Shown: one piece after another, positions 55,904 through 64,000 of the stretch
Layout: the number at the start of each line of letters is the position of its first letter
Numbering within the stretch: position 1 is the stretch's first letter
Source: Paenibacillus eucommiae
GTDB lineage: Bacteria; Bacillota; Bacilli; Paenibacillales; NBRC-103111
DNA length: 64,000 nt
Reading direction: 5' to 3'
NCBI RefSeq assembly: GCF_017874215.1
Contig: NZ_JAGGLB010000006.1
Coordinates: 1-64,000, forward strand
The notes under the pieces: generated by a model
Database searches by the model: none
What the model saw: only the letters and a program-made list of their open reading frames with translations
Told to the model about the DNA's origin: nothing
Position numbers and translations under genes: made by a program

Positions 55904-58900
55904 AGCGCTGGCAATACTTCGGAACGCTGCTGCTGTCCTTTATGCTTTTGTTCTCAATGACATTCTCTTCATCCGCGCTTCCCGTTAATGGGGAAAGTTC
56001 TCAGGAGGCGAGTTCCCAGCCCAAAGAGGTTAGTAATGTGTCTGTGGATGAGTCAGCTATTGGGCCAACTGTTGAATCAGCCAATGAATCAGCAAATGAT
56101 CGGGCCAGTGACATTCCAACGTATTTGCAATGGCTGGCTTCGACGACAGAGGGAGCAAAGGATACAGCTGCGCTGAGGGAGCCTCTGATGCTGCCTGCAC
56201 ATGACAGTTCGGGGGTGTCAGATGAGGTTCATTTTGAACAATTGAAGGATGGCGAGGGGGTTGTCTGGAAGCAGGGTGAAGGCTGGATCGAATGGCAGGT
56301 GGAGCTGCCTGAGGCTGGCTATTACAATTTGGGTGTTATTTACGATAGTGCGGACGATCATATGACCGATTTGGTAAGGGGAATTCAGATTGACGGCGCG
56401 CTGCCCTATGCGGAAGCGGAGCGGATTGTGCTTAAGCGCCATTATGCAGACAACGTGTTTCCACCTGAACGGGATGAGTTCGATAACGACAAAAGGCCTA
56501 AATCTATAGAGATCAAAGGCTGGAAGAATGTGCTGTTAACCGATTACGCGGTTGATTCGAAGCCATTAAAGTGGTTGTTTACGAAAGGGACCCACACGAT
56601 CCGGCTCATATCTGGCCGGGAGGCAATGAAGCTGCAGGGATTGTATGTGTTATCACCGCAAGCATCGGAAGCAACACAAGTTCCGCAAAATCCAGACCAA
56701 GATAAAGAGCCACAAGATCCAGACCTTGCTAAAGCTTCAAATTTAGCTTCAGGCAATTGGCTGCAGAAGATAGAAGCCGAACAATTCACGCAGAAATCGA
56801 ATGTATCGATCCAACTGCAATCGAATGAGAGTGCCTTGATATCTCCGGCGGCAAAAGGCCATATTCGCTATAACACGATCGGCGGCGATCAATTCCGGAG
56901 AAGCGGAGAATGGATTGAATGGGAATTCAACGTGCCCAAAGACGGCATTTATCATATCGGATTCAAATATTTACAGGCTTATGCCAACAATGCTTATGCC
57001 TACCGCACGATTACGATTGATGGCAAGTCCCCATTCAAGGAGCTGCTTGAGGTCGGATTTCCTTACAATTCGTCTTGGGATTGGGATAGCTTGACGCTGA
57101 GTGATGCTGATAATCAACCGCTGCAGCTGCAGCTGGAGCAAGGAAAGCATACGATCCGCATGACTGCGAATGCCGCTCCGGTCATGCCGGTGTATGAAGG
57201 GCTGCTGCGGAACCTGCGGAGCATTGGCAAGCTGGAGCAGACCATTCGCAAGATTACCGGAAACTTCGAGAAATCGTATACGTCTGCTGGAAATACGGAC
57301 TTCAACCGGGATTGGGAGCTGGAGAAATACATTCCCGGGCTTCATGAGCAGATGACAGGCATTATCGATGACTTGCTCGCGATGTCGAACCATCTTGCCG
57401 GAATCACGACCGGGCGTTCGGATATTGAGAATGCATTTCGTGCTGCAGCGAATGATTTAACCGATCTGCGGGATCATCCGCGCACGATTCCTAATCGCTT
57501 GAACCTGTTCGAGACGATGCAGAACAATTTGGGGACATGGACATACCGCTTGCTTGATCAACCGCTGCTGCTTGACTATCTCTGGATTGCGGAGCCAGGT
57601 GCGGAGCTGCCCCGCGTCAAACCGAACTGGTTAGAAAAAACAGGACATTTTCTGCTGGGCTTCTTTCGTTCTTTTACGAATGATTATGACTTTGTGCGCA
57701 AGCGTTCCGACGCAATAGATGTATGGGTGAACCGAAATCGGGATTATGTGAATGTGATTCAACAATTAGCGGATGAGCAATTTACGGCCCAGACAGGCAT
57801 TGCTGTTAATATCAATATTGTGCCGGACCCGCAGCTCTTTATTTTGGGCAATATTTCCGGCAAGCAGCCTGATGTGGCTTTGGGTGTTGATACAGCGATG
57901 CCGATTGACTTCGCAACCCGCGGAGCGCTGGTCGATTTATCTCAATTTCCTGACTACGAGGAAGCAGCCAAGCTGTTCCATCCAGGCGCATTGTCGGTCT
58001 TTCATTATGACAAGAAAGATTATGCATTGCCCGAAATCCAGGGCTTCAATGTACTGCTCTACCGTACAGATATTATGGAAAGACTGGAGCTGAGCCCGCC
58101 GGATACATGGGACGATGTCCTGAAGATGCTGCCAACGCTGCAGCAGAACGGGTTCGATTTCTACATCCCGCCAAAGGACGGATTGCCGTTTATTTATCAG
58201 CAGGGTGCATCCTTCTACTCGGCTGACGGCATGCGTTCTGCGCTTGACAGCGAAGAGGCGCTGCAAGGCTTTGAGCAGTGGACTGATATGTTTGCCTTGT
58301 ATCAGATGCCGAAGGAAGTCCCCAGCTTTTACAGTCACTTTCGGCTTGGTGATATCCCGATTGGCGTAGTTGACTTCAATACTTATCTACAAGTGCAGTT
58401 TGCCGCTCCTGAGCTTGCCGGACGCTGGAAAATTGCTCCGATCCCCGGAACGAAGCAGGCTGATGGGACGATTGCCCGTTGGTCCGGCGGGGCTATGCAG
58501 GCGGGCGTTATTTTTAAGCAAAGCAAGAAACAGGAGGACGCCTGGGAGTTCTTAAAATGGTGGACTTCAACGGACATGCAGCGGCGCTTTGGCAATGACA
58601 TTGAAGCGTTGTACGGACCGGAATACCGCTGGAACACCGCGAATGTAGAAGCCTTTACCCAGCTGCCATGGCCAATGGAGGACATTCAGACGATCAGCGA
58701 TCAGCGTGAATGGTTCAAGGAAATTCCACAGCTGCCTGGTGGTTACTTCACAGGCCGGCATCTGGAAATTGCCTGGAACAAAGTCGTGCTGGAGCGGAAA
58801 AATCCGCGCGTTGCGATGGAGCAGGCCGTCAATGACATTAACCGCGAATTGGAGCGTAAGCAGGTTGAGTTTGGACTGAGGAATAGAGAGGGCGATATCC

Positions 58901-58956
58901 TTCACCCCCTTGATGTGCCGCAGATCAATCAGCCCTGGAAGGGAGGAGCCCCATGA
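55897..58956 (+). CDS. solute-binding protein fused to two carbohydrate-binding-like modules
   Basis: 1019 residues. Signal peptide WQYFGTLLLSFMLLFSMTFS without a lipobox cysteine, so not a lipoprotein. Two galactose-binding-like beta modules (about 75-255 and 285-440; compare GEGWIEWQVELPEAGYYNLG with SGEWIEWEFNVPKDGIYHIG) and a helical spacer precede a C-terminal family-1 solute-binding domain (about 610-1005: ISGKQPDVALGVDTAMPIDF, ALPEIQGFNVLLYRTDIME, RWSGGAMQAGVIF). Overlaps the ATPase gene by 7 bases and the permease gene by 4 (ATGA), so expression is tightly coupled. It probably docks polysaccharide or wall polymer near the importer; how it is held at the membrane is unclear. Confidence 0.9.
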   Translation: MLKRWQYFGTLLLSFMLLFSMTFSSSALPVNGESSQEASSQPKEVSNVSVDESAIGPTVESANESANDRASDIPTYLQWLASTTEGAKDTAALREPLMLPAHDSSGVSDEVHFEQLKDGEGVVWKQGEGWIEWQVELPEAGYYNLGVIYDSADDHMTDLVRGIQIDGALPYAEAERIVLKRHYADNVFPPERDEFDNDKRPKSIEIKGWKNVLLTDYAVDSKPLKWLFTKGTHTIRLISGREAMKLQGLYVLSPQASEATQVPQNPDQDKEPQDPDLAKASNLASGNWLQKIEAEQFTQKSNVSIQLQSNESALISPAAKGHIRYNTIGGDQFRRSGEWIEWEFNVPKDGIYHIGFKYLQAYANNAYAYRTITIDGKSPFKELLEVGFPYNSSWDWDSLTLSDADNQPLQLQLEQGKHTIRMTANAAPVMPVYEGLLRNLRSIGKLEQTIRKITGNFEKSYTSAGNTDFNRDWELEKYIPGLHEQMTGIIDDLLAMSNHLAGITTGRSDIENAFRAAANDLTDLRDHPRTIPNRLNLFETMQNNLGTWTYRLLDQPLLLDYLWIAEPGAELPRVKPNWLEKTGHFLLGFFRSFTNDYDFVRKRSDAIDVWVNRNRDYVNVIQQLADEQFTAQTGIAVNINIVPDPQLFILGNISGKQPDVALGVDTAMPIDFATRGALVDLSQFPDYEEAAKLFHPGALSVFHYDKKDYALPEIQGFNVLLYRTDIMERLELSPPDTWDDVLKMLPTLQQNGFDFYIPPKDGLPFIYQQGASFYSADGMRSALDSEEALQGFEQWTDMFALYQMPKEVPSFYSHFRLGDIPIGVVDFNTYLQVQFAAPELAGRWKIAPIPGTKQADGTIARWSGGAMQAGVIFKQSKKQEDAWEFLKWWTSTDMQRRFGNDIEALYGPEYRWNTANVEAFTQLPWPMEDIQTISDQREWFKEIPQLPGGYFTGRHLEIAWNKVVLERKNPRVAMEQAVNDINRELERKQVEFGLRNREGDILHPLDVPQINQPWKGGAP

Positions 58957-59915
58957 GGAACACCATGAGAAGTACCATGCGTACTGGCACATTGAAAAAG
59001 CACGGATGGCAGGGCATCCTGGCAACGCTCTGGAAGCAGCGGATTTCCTATCTGTTTATCGCTCCTTTTATGATCTGTTTTACGCTGTTTATCGTGATTC
59101 CGATTGTGGTAGCAAATGCACTCGCTTTCTTTTCATTTAATGCGATTTCGATGCCGACCTTTATCGGCTGGGACAATTTTCTGGCGATTTTGACGCAGGA
59201 CCGGATCTTTTTGCAAAACGCCATTCCAAACACATTCAAATTTGCCATTATCGTCGGACCGTTGGGATATGCGCTATCCTTTTTTCTGGCGTGGCTGATT
59301 CATCAGCTGCCCAAGCGAATCCGTGATATTTTCACTATTGCCATCTACACACCTTCCTTATCGGCGGGTATTGCCATGTCGGTCGTTTGGCTGGTCATTT
59401 TCAACGGAGACCGGGTCGGATATTTGAACAATATTTTGCTATCCCTTGGCATTGTGAGTGAGCCGCAGTTGTGGTTGCAGGATCCGCAATATTTTATGAA
59501 TATTATGATTGTTGTTTCATTGTGGGCGAGTATGGGCGTAGGCTTTCTGGCTATGCTGGCGGGTCTACAGACAGTCAATTCTGAACTGTATGAGGCTGGG
59601 TCCATCGATGGCATCTCCAACCGGCTGCAGGAAATTTACTATATTACGATTCCGTCGATCAAGCCGCAAATGTTGTTTGGAGCTGTGATGTCCGTAGTCG
59701 GGACGCTGAAGGCAGGTGCCATCGGTACGATGCTGGCGGGATCGCCTATTACACCGCAGTATTCGGGTCATTTGATCACAAACCATATTGACGATTTCGC
59801 TTTTATCCGGTACGAGCTTGGCTACTCGTCAGCATTATCGGTGGTTTTACTGCTTATCGTTTATGCGAGCTCTAAGCTGGCATTTCGTTTGTTTGCTACG
59901 AAGGGAGATGAGTAG
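58953..59915 (+). CDS. sugar ABC transporter permease (MalF/UgpA type)
   Basis: 320 residues. Short basic cytoplasmic N terminus, then six helices starting RISYLFIAPFMICFTLFIVI. The EAA loop is EAGSIDGISNRLQEIYYITI (about residue 212), a variant form (usual EAA replaced by EAG). Start ATG overlaps the preceding stop (ATGA). Between the third and fourth helices is a longer loop than in the other two MalF-type permeases of the window. The partner is the product of 59919-60869. Confidence 0.93.
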   Translation: MRNTMRSTMRTGTLKKHGWQGILATLWKQRISYLFIAPFMICFTLFIVIPIVVANALAFFSFNAISMPTFIGWDNFLAILTQDRIFLQNAIPNTFKFAIIVGPLGYALSFFLAWLIHQLPKRIRDIFTIAIYTPSLSAGIAMSVVWLVIFNGDRVGYLNNILLSLGIVSEPQLWLQDPQYFMNIMIVVSLWASMGVGFLAMLAGLQTVNSELYEAGSIDGISNRLQEIYYITIPSIKPQMLFGAVMSVVGTLKAGAIGTMLAGSPITPQYSGHLITNHIDDFAFIRYELGYSSALSVVLLLIVYASSKLAFRLFATKGDE

Positions 59916-59918
59916 GAG

Positions 59919-60869
59919 ATGGATAGGGGGATGAGCAAAATGGAGCCAGGGCCCGCACACAATCCACAGGTTGATGGTGCTAGGCCGGCAGACCGGCGTT
60001 TTCGCATTCGTTTTCGCCTGCGCATAGGCAAGCTTGATCCTTTTCAGACGTTTACTATGATCGGACTCTCTCTGCTGGCGCTGTTCATGCTGCTGCCGAT
60101 CGTCTTCATTATCAATCATGCCTTTAAGCCGATCAGTGAATTATTCCTGTATCCACCCAGGTTCTGGTCGAGTCAGCCGACATGGTTCAATTTTCAGCAG
60201 CTTATATTAAAATCGCAGACGACGGTAATCCCGTTTTCCCGTTATTTGTTTAATAGTGTGCTTACGACAGGAGTTACAGTGGCCGGGGTCATCTTTATTA
60301 GCTCGATGGCAGCCTATGCCTTCTCCAAGCAGCGCTTTATGGGCAGTGGATTGCTGTTTTCCTTCACGATTGTCGCGCTGATGTTTGCTCCGGAAACGGT
60401 GGCAATTCCCCGGTTTTTGGTCATTGCCAATCTGGGGATTATGGATACCTATCTGGTCCATGTGCTGCCGCTGCTTGCTGCCCCGGTAGGGGTGTTCCTG
60501 ATGAAGCAGTTTATTGATCAAATTCCGAATGAGCTGATTGAAGCTGCGAAAATAGACGGGGCGCAGGAGTTTATGGTGTTTTTTCGGATTGTGCTGCCCG
60601 TGTGCATGCCTGCGGTGGCGACGATCGGCATACTTGCCTTTCAAGGGTCATGGGCTCAGACGGAAACGTCGTCCCTATTTACCCATACGGAATCGATGAA
60701 AACGCTGCCCTACTACACGATGACGTTAACGAACGGACTGGCGAATAATGTGGTCGGCCAGGGGATTGCCGCAGCTGCAGGATTGATTATGTTTCTTCCG
60801 AACCTGGTTGTTTTTCTGCTGTTTCAACGCAGAGTCCTCAATACGATGGCTCATTCGGGAATTAAATAA
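59919..60869 (+). CDS. carbohydrate ABC transporter permease (MalG/UgpE type)
   Basis: 316 residues with an unusually long basic N-terminal extension (about 45 residues, RRFRIRFRLRIGKLDPFQTF) before helix 1 (IGLSLLALFMLLPIVFIINH). EAA loop EAAKIDGAQEFMVFFRIVLP. It starts 3 bases after the first permease stop; ATGs at 59931 and 59940 are possible shorter starts. Forms the translocation pore with the product of 58953-59915. Confidence 0.93.
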   Translation: MDRGMSKMEPGPAHNPQVDGARPADRRFRIRFRLRIGKLDPFQTFTMIGLSLLALFMLLPIVFIINHAFKPISELFLYPPRFWSSQPTWFNFQQLILKSQTTVIPFSRYLFNSVLTTGVTVAGVIFISSMAAYAFSKQRFMGSGLLFSFTIVALMFAPETVAIPRFLVIANLGIMDTYLVHVLPLLAAPVGVFLMKQFIDQIPNELIEAAKIDGAQEFMVFFRIVLPVCMPAVATIGILAFQGSWAQTETSSLFTHTESMKTLPYYTMTLTNGLANNVVGQGIAAAAGLIMFLPNLVVFLLFQRRVLNTMAHSGIK

Positions 60870-60881
60870 AGGAGTGGGACG

Positions 60882-63053
60882 ATGCCTACAAGTAGCAAGG
60901 CGCGCCGGAAAATAATGAGAATGCTGCTGGCTGTTCTCCTGGCAGTTGTTCTGCTTGGAGGAGCGGAGCGGGCTGTTTATGCCGAACTACCTTACACGAC
61001 TTATTCGGGCGACGTTAATAATAATTGGATAAGAACACCCAATGCGTTTGTTCCCAAGGCTGTATGGGGCGGGCTGAAAAACCCGGAGGATCTGTTTATA
61101 ACAGCGAAGGATGAGCTATATGTGGCGGATACGGGAAACGACCGCATCGTGCAGTTTAATCTTGCAGGTCAAATTGTGCGCACGATACCCGAGCCGGACA
61201 GCACAGAGCCCAAAGCAAAGCTTCGCAGCCCGGAAGGCGTATTCGTAACGGAAGCAGGCGAGATTGTGGTCGCCGATACCGGCAGCCGCAGAGTCGTAGT
61301 GTTCGACCCGGAGGGGCGGTATGTTAGAGAAGTGCTGGCACCGGATTCGGAGCTGATTCCGAAAACATTCGTATATGCGCCATTGAAAGTGGTTGTCGAT
61401 CAGCGGGGGTATATGTATATTGTGACGAAAGGCGGCTATCAGGGACTGCTGCAGCTCGCTCCGGATGGCACCTTCGCAGGCTTCTTCGGTGCCAATAAAG
61501 TTCCGACCAGTTGGATGGAAAGCTTCAAGCGGAGATTTTATACCGAGGAACAATTGAAGGAAGAGCAGAAGCGTTTGCCGGGAGCGGTCACGAATGTGGC
61601 TGTCGATGCCAAAGGCTTTATGTACACTGTAAATAAGGATTTGAAAAGCGGGCAGTTAAAACGGCTTAATTTTGGCAGTGTAGATCTGCTGAAGGATCAT
61701 AATTTTGCACCTTGGTTAAAGCCCTTGGAGCGCTTTTCTTTTCAAGATGTTCACGTGGATGCGCATGGTGTTATGACGGTAGCTGAAACTTCCGAGGGCA
61801 AGATCTACCAATATGATAAATACGGCCAGCTGCTGTTTATTTTCGGGACCAATGTGGTGAATTCGGAGCAGCGGCTTGGAATGTTCAAACGAATGACGAG
61901 CATTGCCGCAGACTCGCAAGGCAATATTTACATAGCCGATGGCGAGCTGAACCGGATTCAGATTATGAAGCCTACCCGTTTCGGTGAACTCGTTCATCAG
62001 GCTGCGTACATGGACAACCAAGGCAAATATGAGGAGTCACGGCCGCTGTGGGAAGAGATTCACCGGATGAACGGGATGTACGATCGCGCCTACCTGGGCA
62101 TGGCAAAGGCGATGTACAAGGAAGGTGAGTATCAGCAAGCGATGGCGTATTTTGATCAGGCGGAGGATAAAGAGGGGTATTCCGAATCGTTCTGGCAGGT
62201 GCGCATGAACTTGTTGCTGCGCTACTTTGGAACAGGGATGACGGTCCTGGTGCTCCTTATTATTGGCCTGATTATTTATCGTAAAATAAGGCGGAGCTAC
62301 AAGTCACGTTTACTGGCTGACGGCATGCCGGAGGAGAAAGTGTCTATTCGCCCGGAGCCAGGGGAGGAAGCATCTAGGGAAGCATCTAAGGAAGCATCGG
62401 GATCGGCAGCGGGAGGGGAAGTATGGCGGGCATGGACAGAGCCCTGGAGACAGATGTTCGCCATGCTGCGCCATCCGATGAATGGAATGTACGATATCGC
62501 TGAATCCAGAGAGGTCAGATGGCGGTTTGCACTTATGTTTGTGGTGCTTGGGTTTGTCGTCGTCATCGCTGGTAAGGCGGTCGTGAGTCTTCTGTTTGCC
62601 TCGCAGCGGTTCGGCTCGCTGGATATAACGATGGAGGCCATGACATTTTTCCTGCCGTGGTTGTCCTGGGTGATTGCTAATTATTTGACAGGATCGGTTA
62701 TGCGGGGGGAAGGGACGTTTGGCAAGGTCGTAGTCGTGAACAGCTATGCGATAGCCCCTTATGTACTTTTTCTGCTTCCTGTTCAATGGTTATCGAATGT
62801 GCTGACGCTGCAGGAAGGGATATTCTACCATGCGGCGATGTATGGGATTGGCATCTGGGTGTTTATTCTGATCTTTATCGGCAGCCAGACTGTGCATAAT
62901 TATAATTTAAAAGAGGCGATCGGGATGATGTCCGTGTCCGTGGTTACACTCGTTTGCCTGTGGGTATTTGGTTTTGTGCTTATCGGATTGCTCTACCAGG
63001 CGACCGACTTCGTAACGGGATTTGGGAGGGAGGTGTGGGAGCGTGTTCGATAA
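60882..63053 (+). CDS. NHL-repeat and YIP1-domain membrane protein
   Basis: 723 residues in three parts. A signal or anchor helix (MRMLLAVLLAVVLLGG) is followed by an extracellular NHL beta-propeller (about 45-370) with repeats such as NPEDLFITAKDELYVADTGN, SPEGVFVTEAGEIVVADTGS and SIAADSQGNIYIADGELN. A TPR-like stretch (about 375-445) comes next. Then a membrane helix (MTVLVLLIIGLIIYRKI), a charged linker with a short EASREASKEAS repeat, and a C-terminal YIP1-type domain with about five helices (540-720). It is co-transcribed with the permeases (12-base gap) and overlaps the next gene by 11 bases. A scaffold or gating role around the importer is inferred from this recurrent neighbourhood; no function is established. 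Confidence 0.88.
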   Translation: MPTSSKARRKIMRMLLAVLLAVVLLGGAERAVYAELPYTTYSGDVNNNWIRTPNAFVPKAVWGGLKNPEDLFITAKDELYVADTGNDRIVQFNLAGQIVRTIPEPDSTEPKAKLRSPEGVFVTEAGEIVVADTGSRRVVVFDPEGRYVREVLAPDSELIPKTFVYAPLKVVVDQRGYMYIVTKGGYQGLLQLAPDGTFAGFFGANKVPTSWMESFKRRFYTEEQLKEEQKRLPGAVTNVAVDAKGFMYTVNKDLKSGQLKRLNFGSVDLLKDHNFAPWLKPLERFSFQDVHVDAHGVMTVAETSEGKIYQYDKYGQLLFIFGTNVVNSEQRLGMFKRMTSIAADSQGNIYIADGELNRIQIMKPTRFGELVHQAAYMDNQGKYEESRPLWEEIHRMNGMYDRAYLGMAKAMYKEGEYQQAMAYFDQAEDKEGYSESFWQVRMNLLLRYFGTGMTVLVLLIIGLIIYRKIRRSYKSRLLADGMPEEKVSIRPEPGEEASREASKEASGSAAGGEVWRAWTEPWRQMFAMLRHPMNGMYDIAESREVRWRFALMFVVLGFVVVIAGKAVVSLLFASQRFGSLDITMEAMTFFLPWLSWVIANYLTGSVMRGEGTFGKVVVVNSYAIAPYVLFLLPVQWLSNVLTLQEGIFYHAAMYGIGIWVFILIFIGSQTVHNYNLKEAIGMMSVSVVTLVCLWVFGFVLIGLLYQATDFVTGFGREVWERVR

Positions 63054-64000
63054 AGCGGTAAATGGCTTCAAACGATGGAGTTGGAGAAAAATAACGCTGT
63101 GGATAGCTGTATGCATCCTGTTGGCGGCCACGTTGGTCTGGTTGCTTAACCGCCCAGCATCAGTCGTGACGAATGCAGGCAATCACGCCACTTCCAGCGC
63201 ACTGGAATTCATCTCCAGTCTGAACGTTACAGCGGCAGTGCCCGAAGAAGAGTCTCGTTATTCCGAAGGCACACAATGGTTCAAAGCGCACGAAGAGCAA
63301 TCCATGATCTTGTGGTTTGATCCGAAGAAAGGGCAAATTGCCGTTGAGGACAGACGCAGCGGGAAGCTCTGGTCAAGTAATCCGGGCCCGGAGGTGCTGG
63401 CTCAGGAAAGTACGGTTGGCATATGGCGCTCTAATTTGGAGTCTCCTTTTATCTTCAATTATTTTGACGATAAGAAAAAGAATTTGTTAAATTCCAACAC
63501 ACAGGAACATCCGACTACAGTAGAATGGGCAAAAATTGATCAGGGGGTAGCCCTCTGTTACAAGATCGATGATCTTGGCTTCCAGATTTATGTGGAATAC
63601 CGCCTGGATAAGGGGCAATTGACCGCTCATATTCCCCAATTAGGGATCGTGGAAACGAAAACGCATCTTTTAACAGAATTAGATCTGCTGCCGTTTATGG
63701 GAGCTGCACCGAACAAATCTGATGGCTATTTGCTGGTGCCTGACGGTCCGGGCGGCTTGATTCGATTCAATAAGGAAGGGCTTGAACTGATCAATTCCTA
63801 CAGTGCCCCTGTATATGGTCTTGATTGGGCTGTTCCCAGCAACACTTTTTTTACAAGAAGGACACCAATCTCTTACCCGGTATTCGGTATTAACGCGGGT
63901 GATGGCGGCTACGTGGCTATCATTGAGGAAGGGGCTGCAAGGGCGAATGTAGTAGCGACCCCGGCTGGCATCGTGACCCCATTCAATGAAGCGCATGCCA
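63043..64000 (+). CDS. DUF5696-type membrane-anchored protein, 3' end outside the window
   Basis: The frame is open from GTG 63043 (GGGAGGTGTGGGAG upstream) to the window end, 319 codons visible. An N-terminal membrane anchor (KITLWIAVCILLAATLVWLL) is followed by an extracellular beta-rich region with MILWFDPKKGQIAVEDRRSG, the GYLLVPDGPGGLIRFN segment and YPVFGINAGDGGYVAIIEEG, which match the DUF5696 family as I know it. The start overlaps the NHL-YIP1 gene by 11 bases. It completes the module binding protein, ATPase, fused binding protein, two permeases, NHL-YIP1 and DUF5696. Function unknown; a surface glycan-processing role is a guess from context. Confidence 0.85.
   Translation, partial: MFDKAVNGFKRWSWRKITLWIAVCILLAATLVWLLNRPASVVTNAGNHATSSALEFISSLNVTAAVPEEESRYSEGTQWFKAHEEQSMILWFDPKKGQIAVEDRRSGKLWSSNPGPEVLAQESTVGIWRSNLESPFIFNYFDDKKKNLLNSNTQEHPTTVEWAKIDQGVALCYKIDDLGFQIYVEYRLDKGQLTAHIPQLGIVETKTHLLTELDLLPFMGAAPNKSDGYLLVPDGPGGLIRFNKEGLELINSYSAPVYGLDWAVPSNTFFTRRTPISYPVFGINAGDGGYVAIIEEGAARANVVATPAGIVTPFNEAHA

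Overview
The window looks like chromosomal DNA of a spore-forming, S-layer-bearing member of the Paenibacillaceae (Paenibacillus or a close relative). The signs are strong GGAGG-type ribosome binding sites, three SLH domains on a surface protein, a BclA-like collagen-repeat protein, LplA/B/C-type sugar transporters without their own ATPase, membrane-bound AraC regulators, and a DUF5696/YIP1/NHL gene group. No rRNA, tRNA or CRISPR array was seen.

Layout. 1-939 is the 3' part of an IS110-family transposase; its right end sits inside a repeated palindrome. 1339-8618 (minus strand) holds two DUF4838 glycosidase-like paralogues, one S-layer-tethered and one without a leader. 9582-18468 has a membrane AraC regulator divergent from a solute-binding protein, two permeases, a nitrilase-family amidase and an unrecognised TIM-barrel-like protein. 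19286-27721 is a second set: membrane AraC regulator, binding protein, two permeases and a large FG-GAP beta-propeller. 28118-35524 has a beta-carbonic anhydrase, a YdeI-like protein, an unknown protein and a chemosensory trio (MCP, CheW, CheA). 36026-47556 is a sugar-catabolic block: six-hairpin glycosidase, AraC regulator, ADP-ribosylglycohydrolase-like protein, sugar isomerase, Gfo/Idh/MocA dehydrogenase, GH106-like glycosidase and esterase. 47872-50043 is a Tat-exported pectate-lyase-fold protein. 50944-52557 is the collagen-like protein. 53189 to the window end is a third transporter operon: binding protein, MsmX/UgpC-type ATPase, a binding protein fused to two carbohydrate-binding-like modules, two permeases, an NHL-YIP1 membrane protein and a partial DUF5696 protein.

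Taken together the region reads as a plant-polysaccharide (possibly pectin or rhamnogalacturonan) utilisation region. Surface and secreted enzymes would release oligosaccharides, three importers would take them up (probably sharing the single ATPase at 54785), and cytoplasmic glycosidases, an esterase, an isomerase and a dehydrogenase would process them. The substrate is inferred from family membership only.

The least expected feature is a composite intergenic repeat, about 450-550 bp long, present six times (near 1.1, 5.8, 9.4, 18.9, 29.9 and 50.5 kb), always in the same orientation. It carries one to four TTTAACGATG/CATCGTTAAA stem-loops, then a long branched hairpin with compensatory base changes between copies, then a terminator-like tail that often abuts the stop codon of a converging gene. 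The IS110 element interrupts one copy at its palindrome. A second notable feature is a near-identical promoter in front of three separate operons (35.9, 39.5 and 53.1 kb), each accompanied by an intact or decayed AraC gene.
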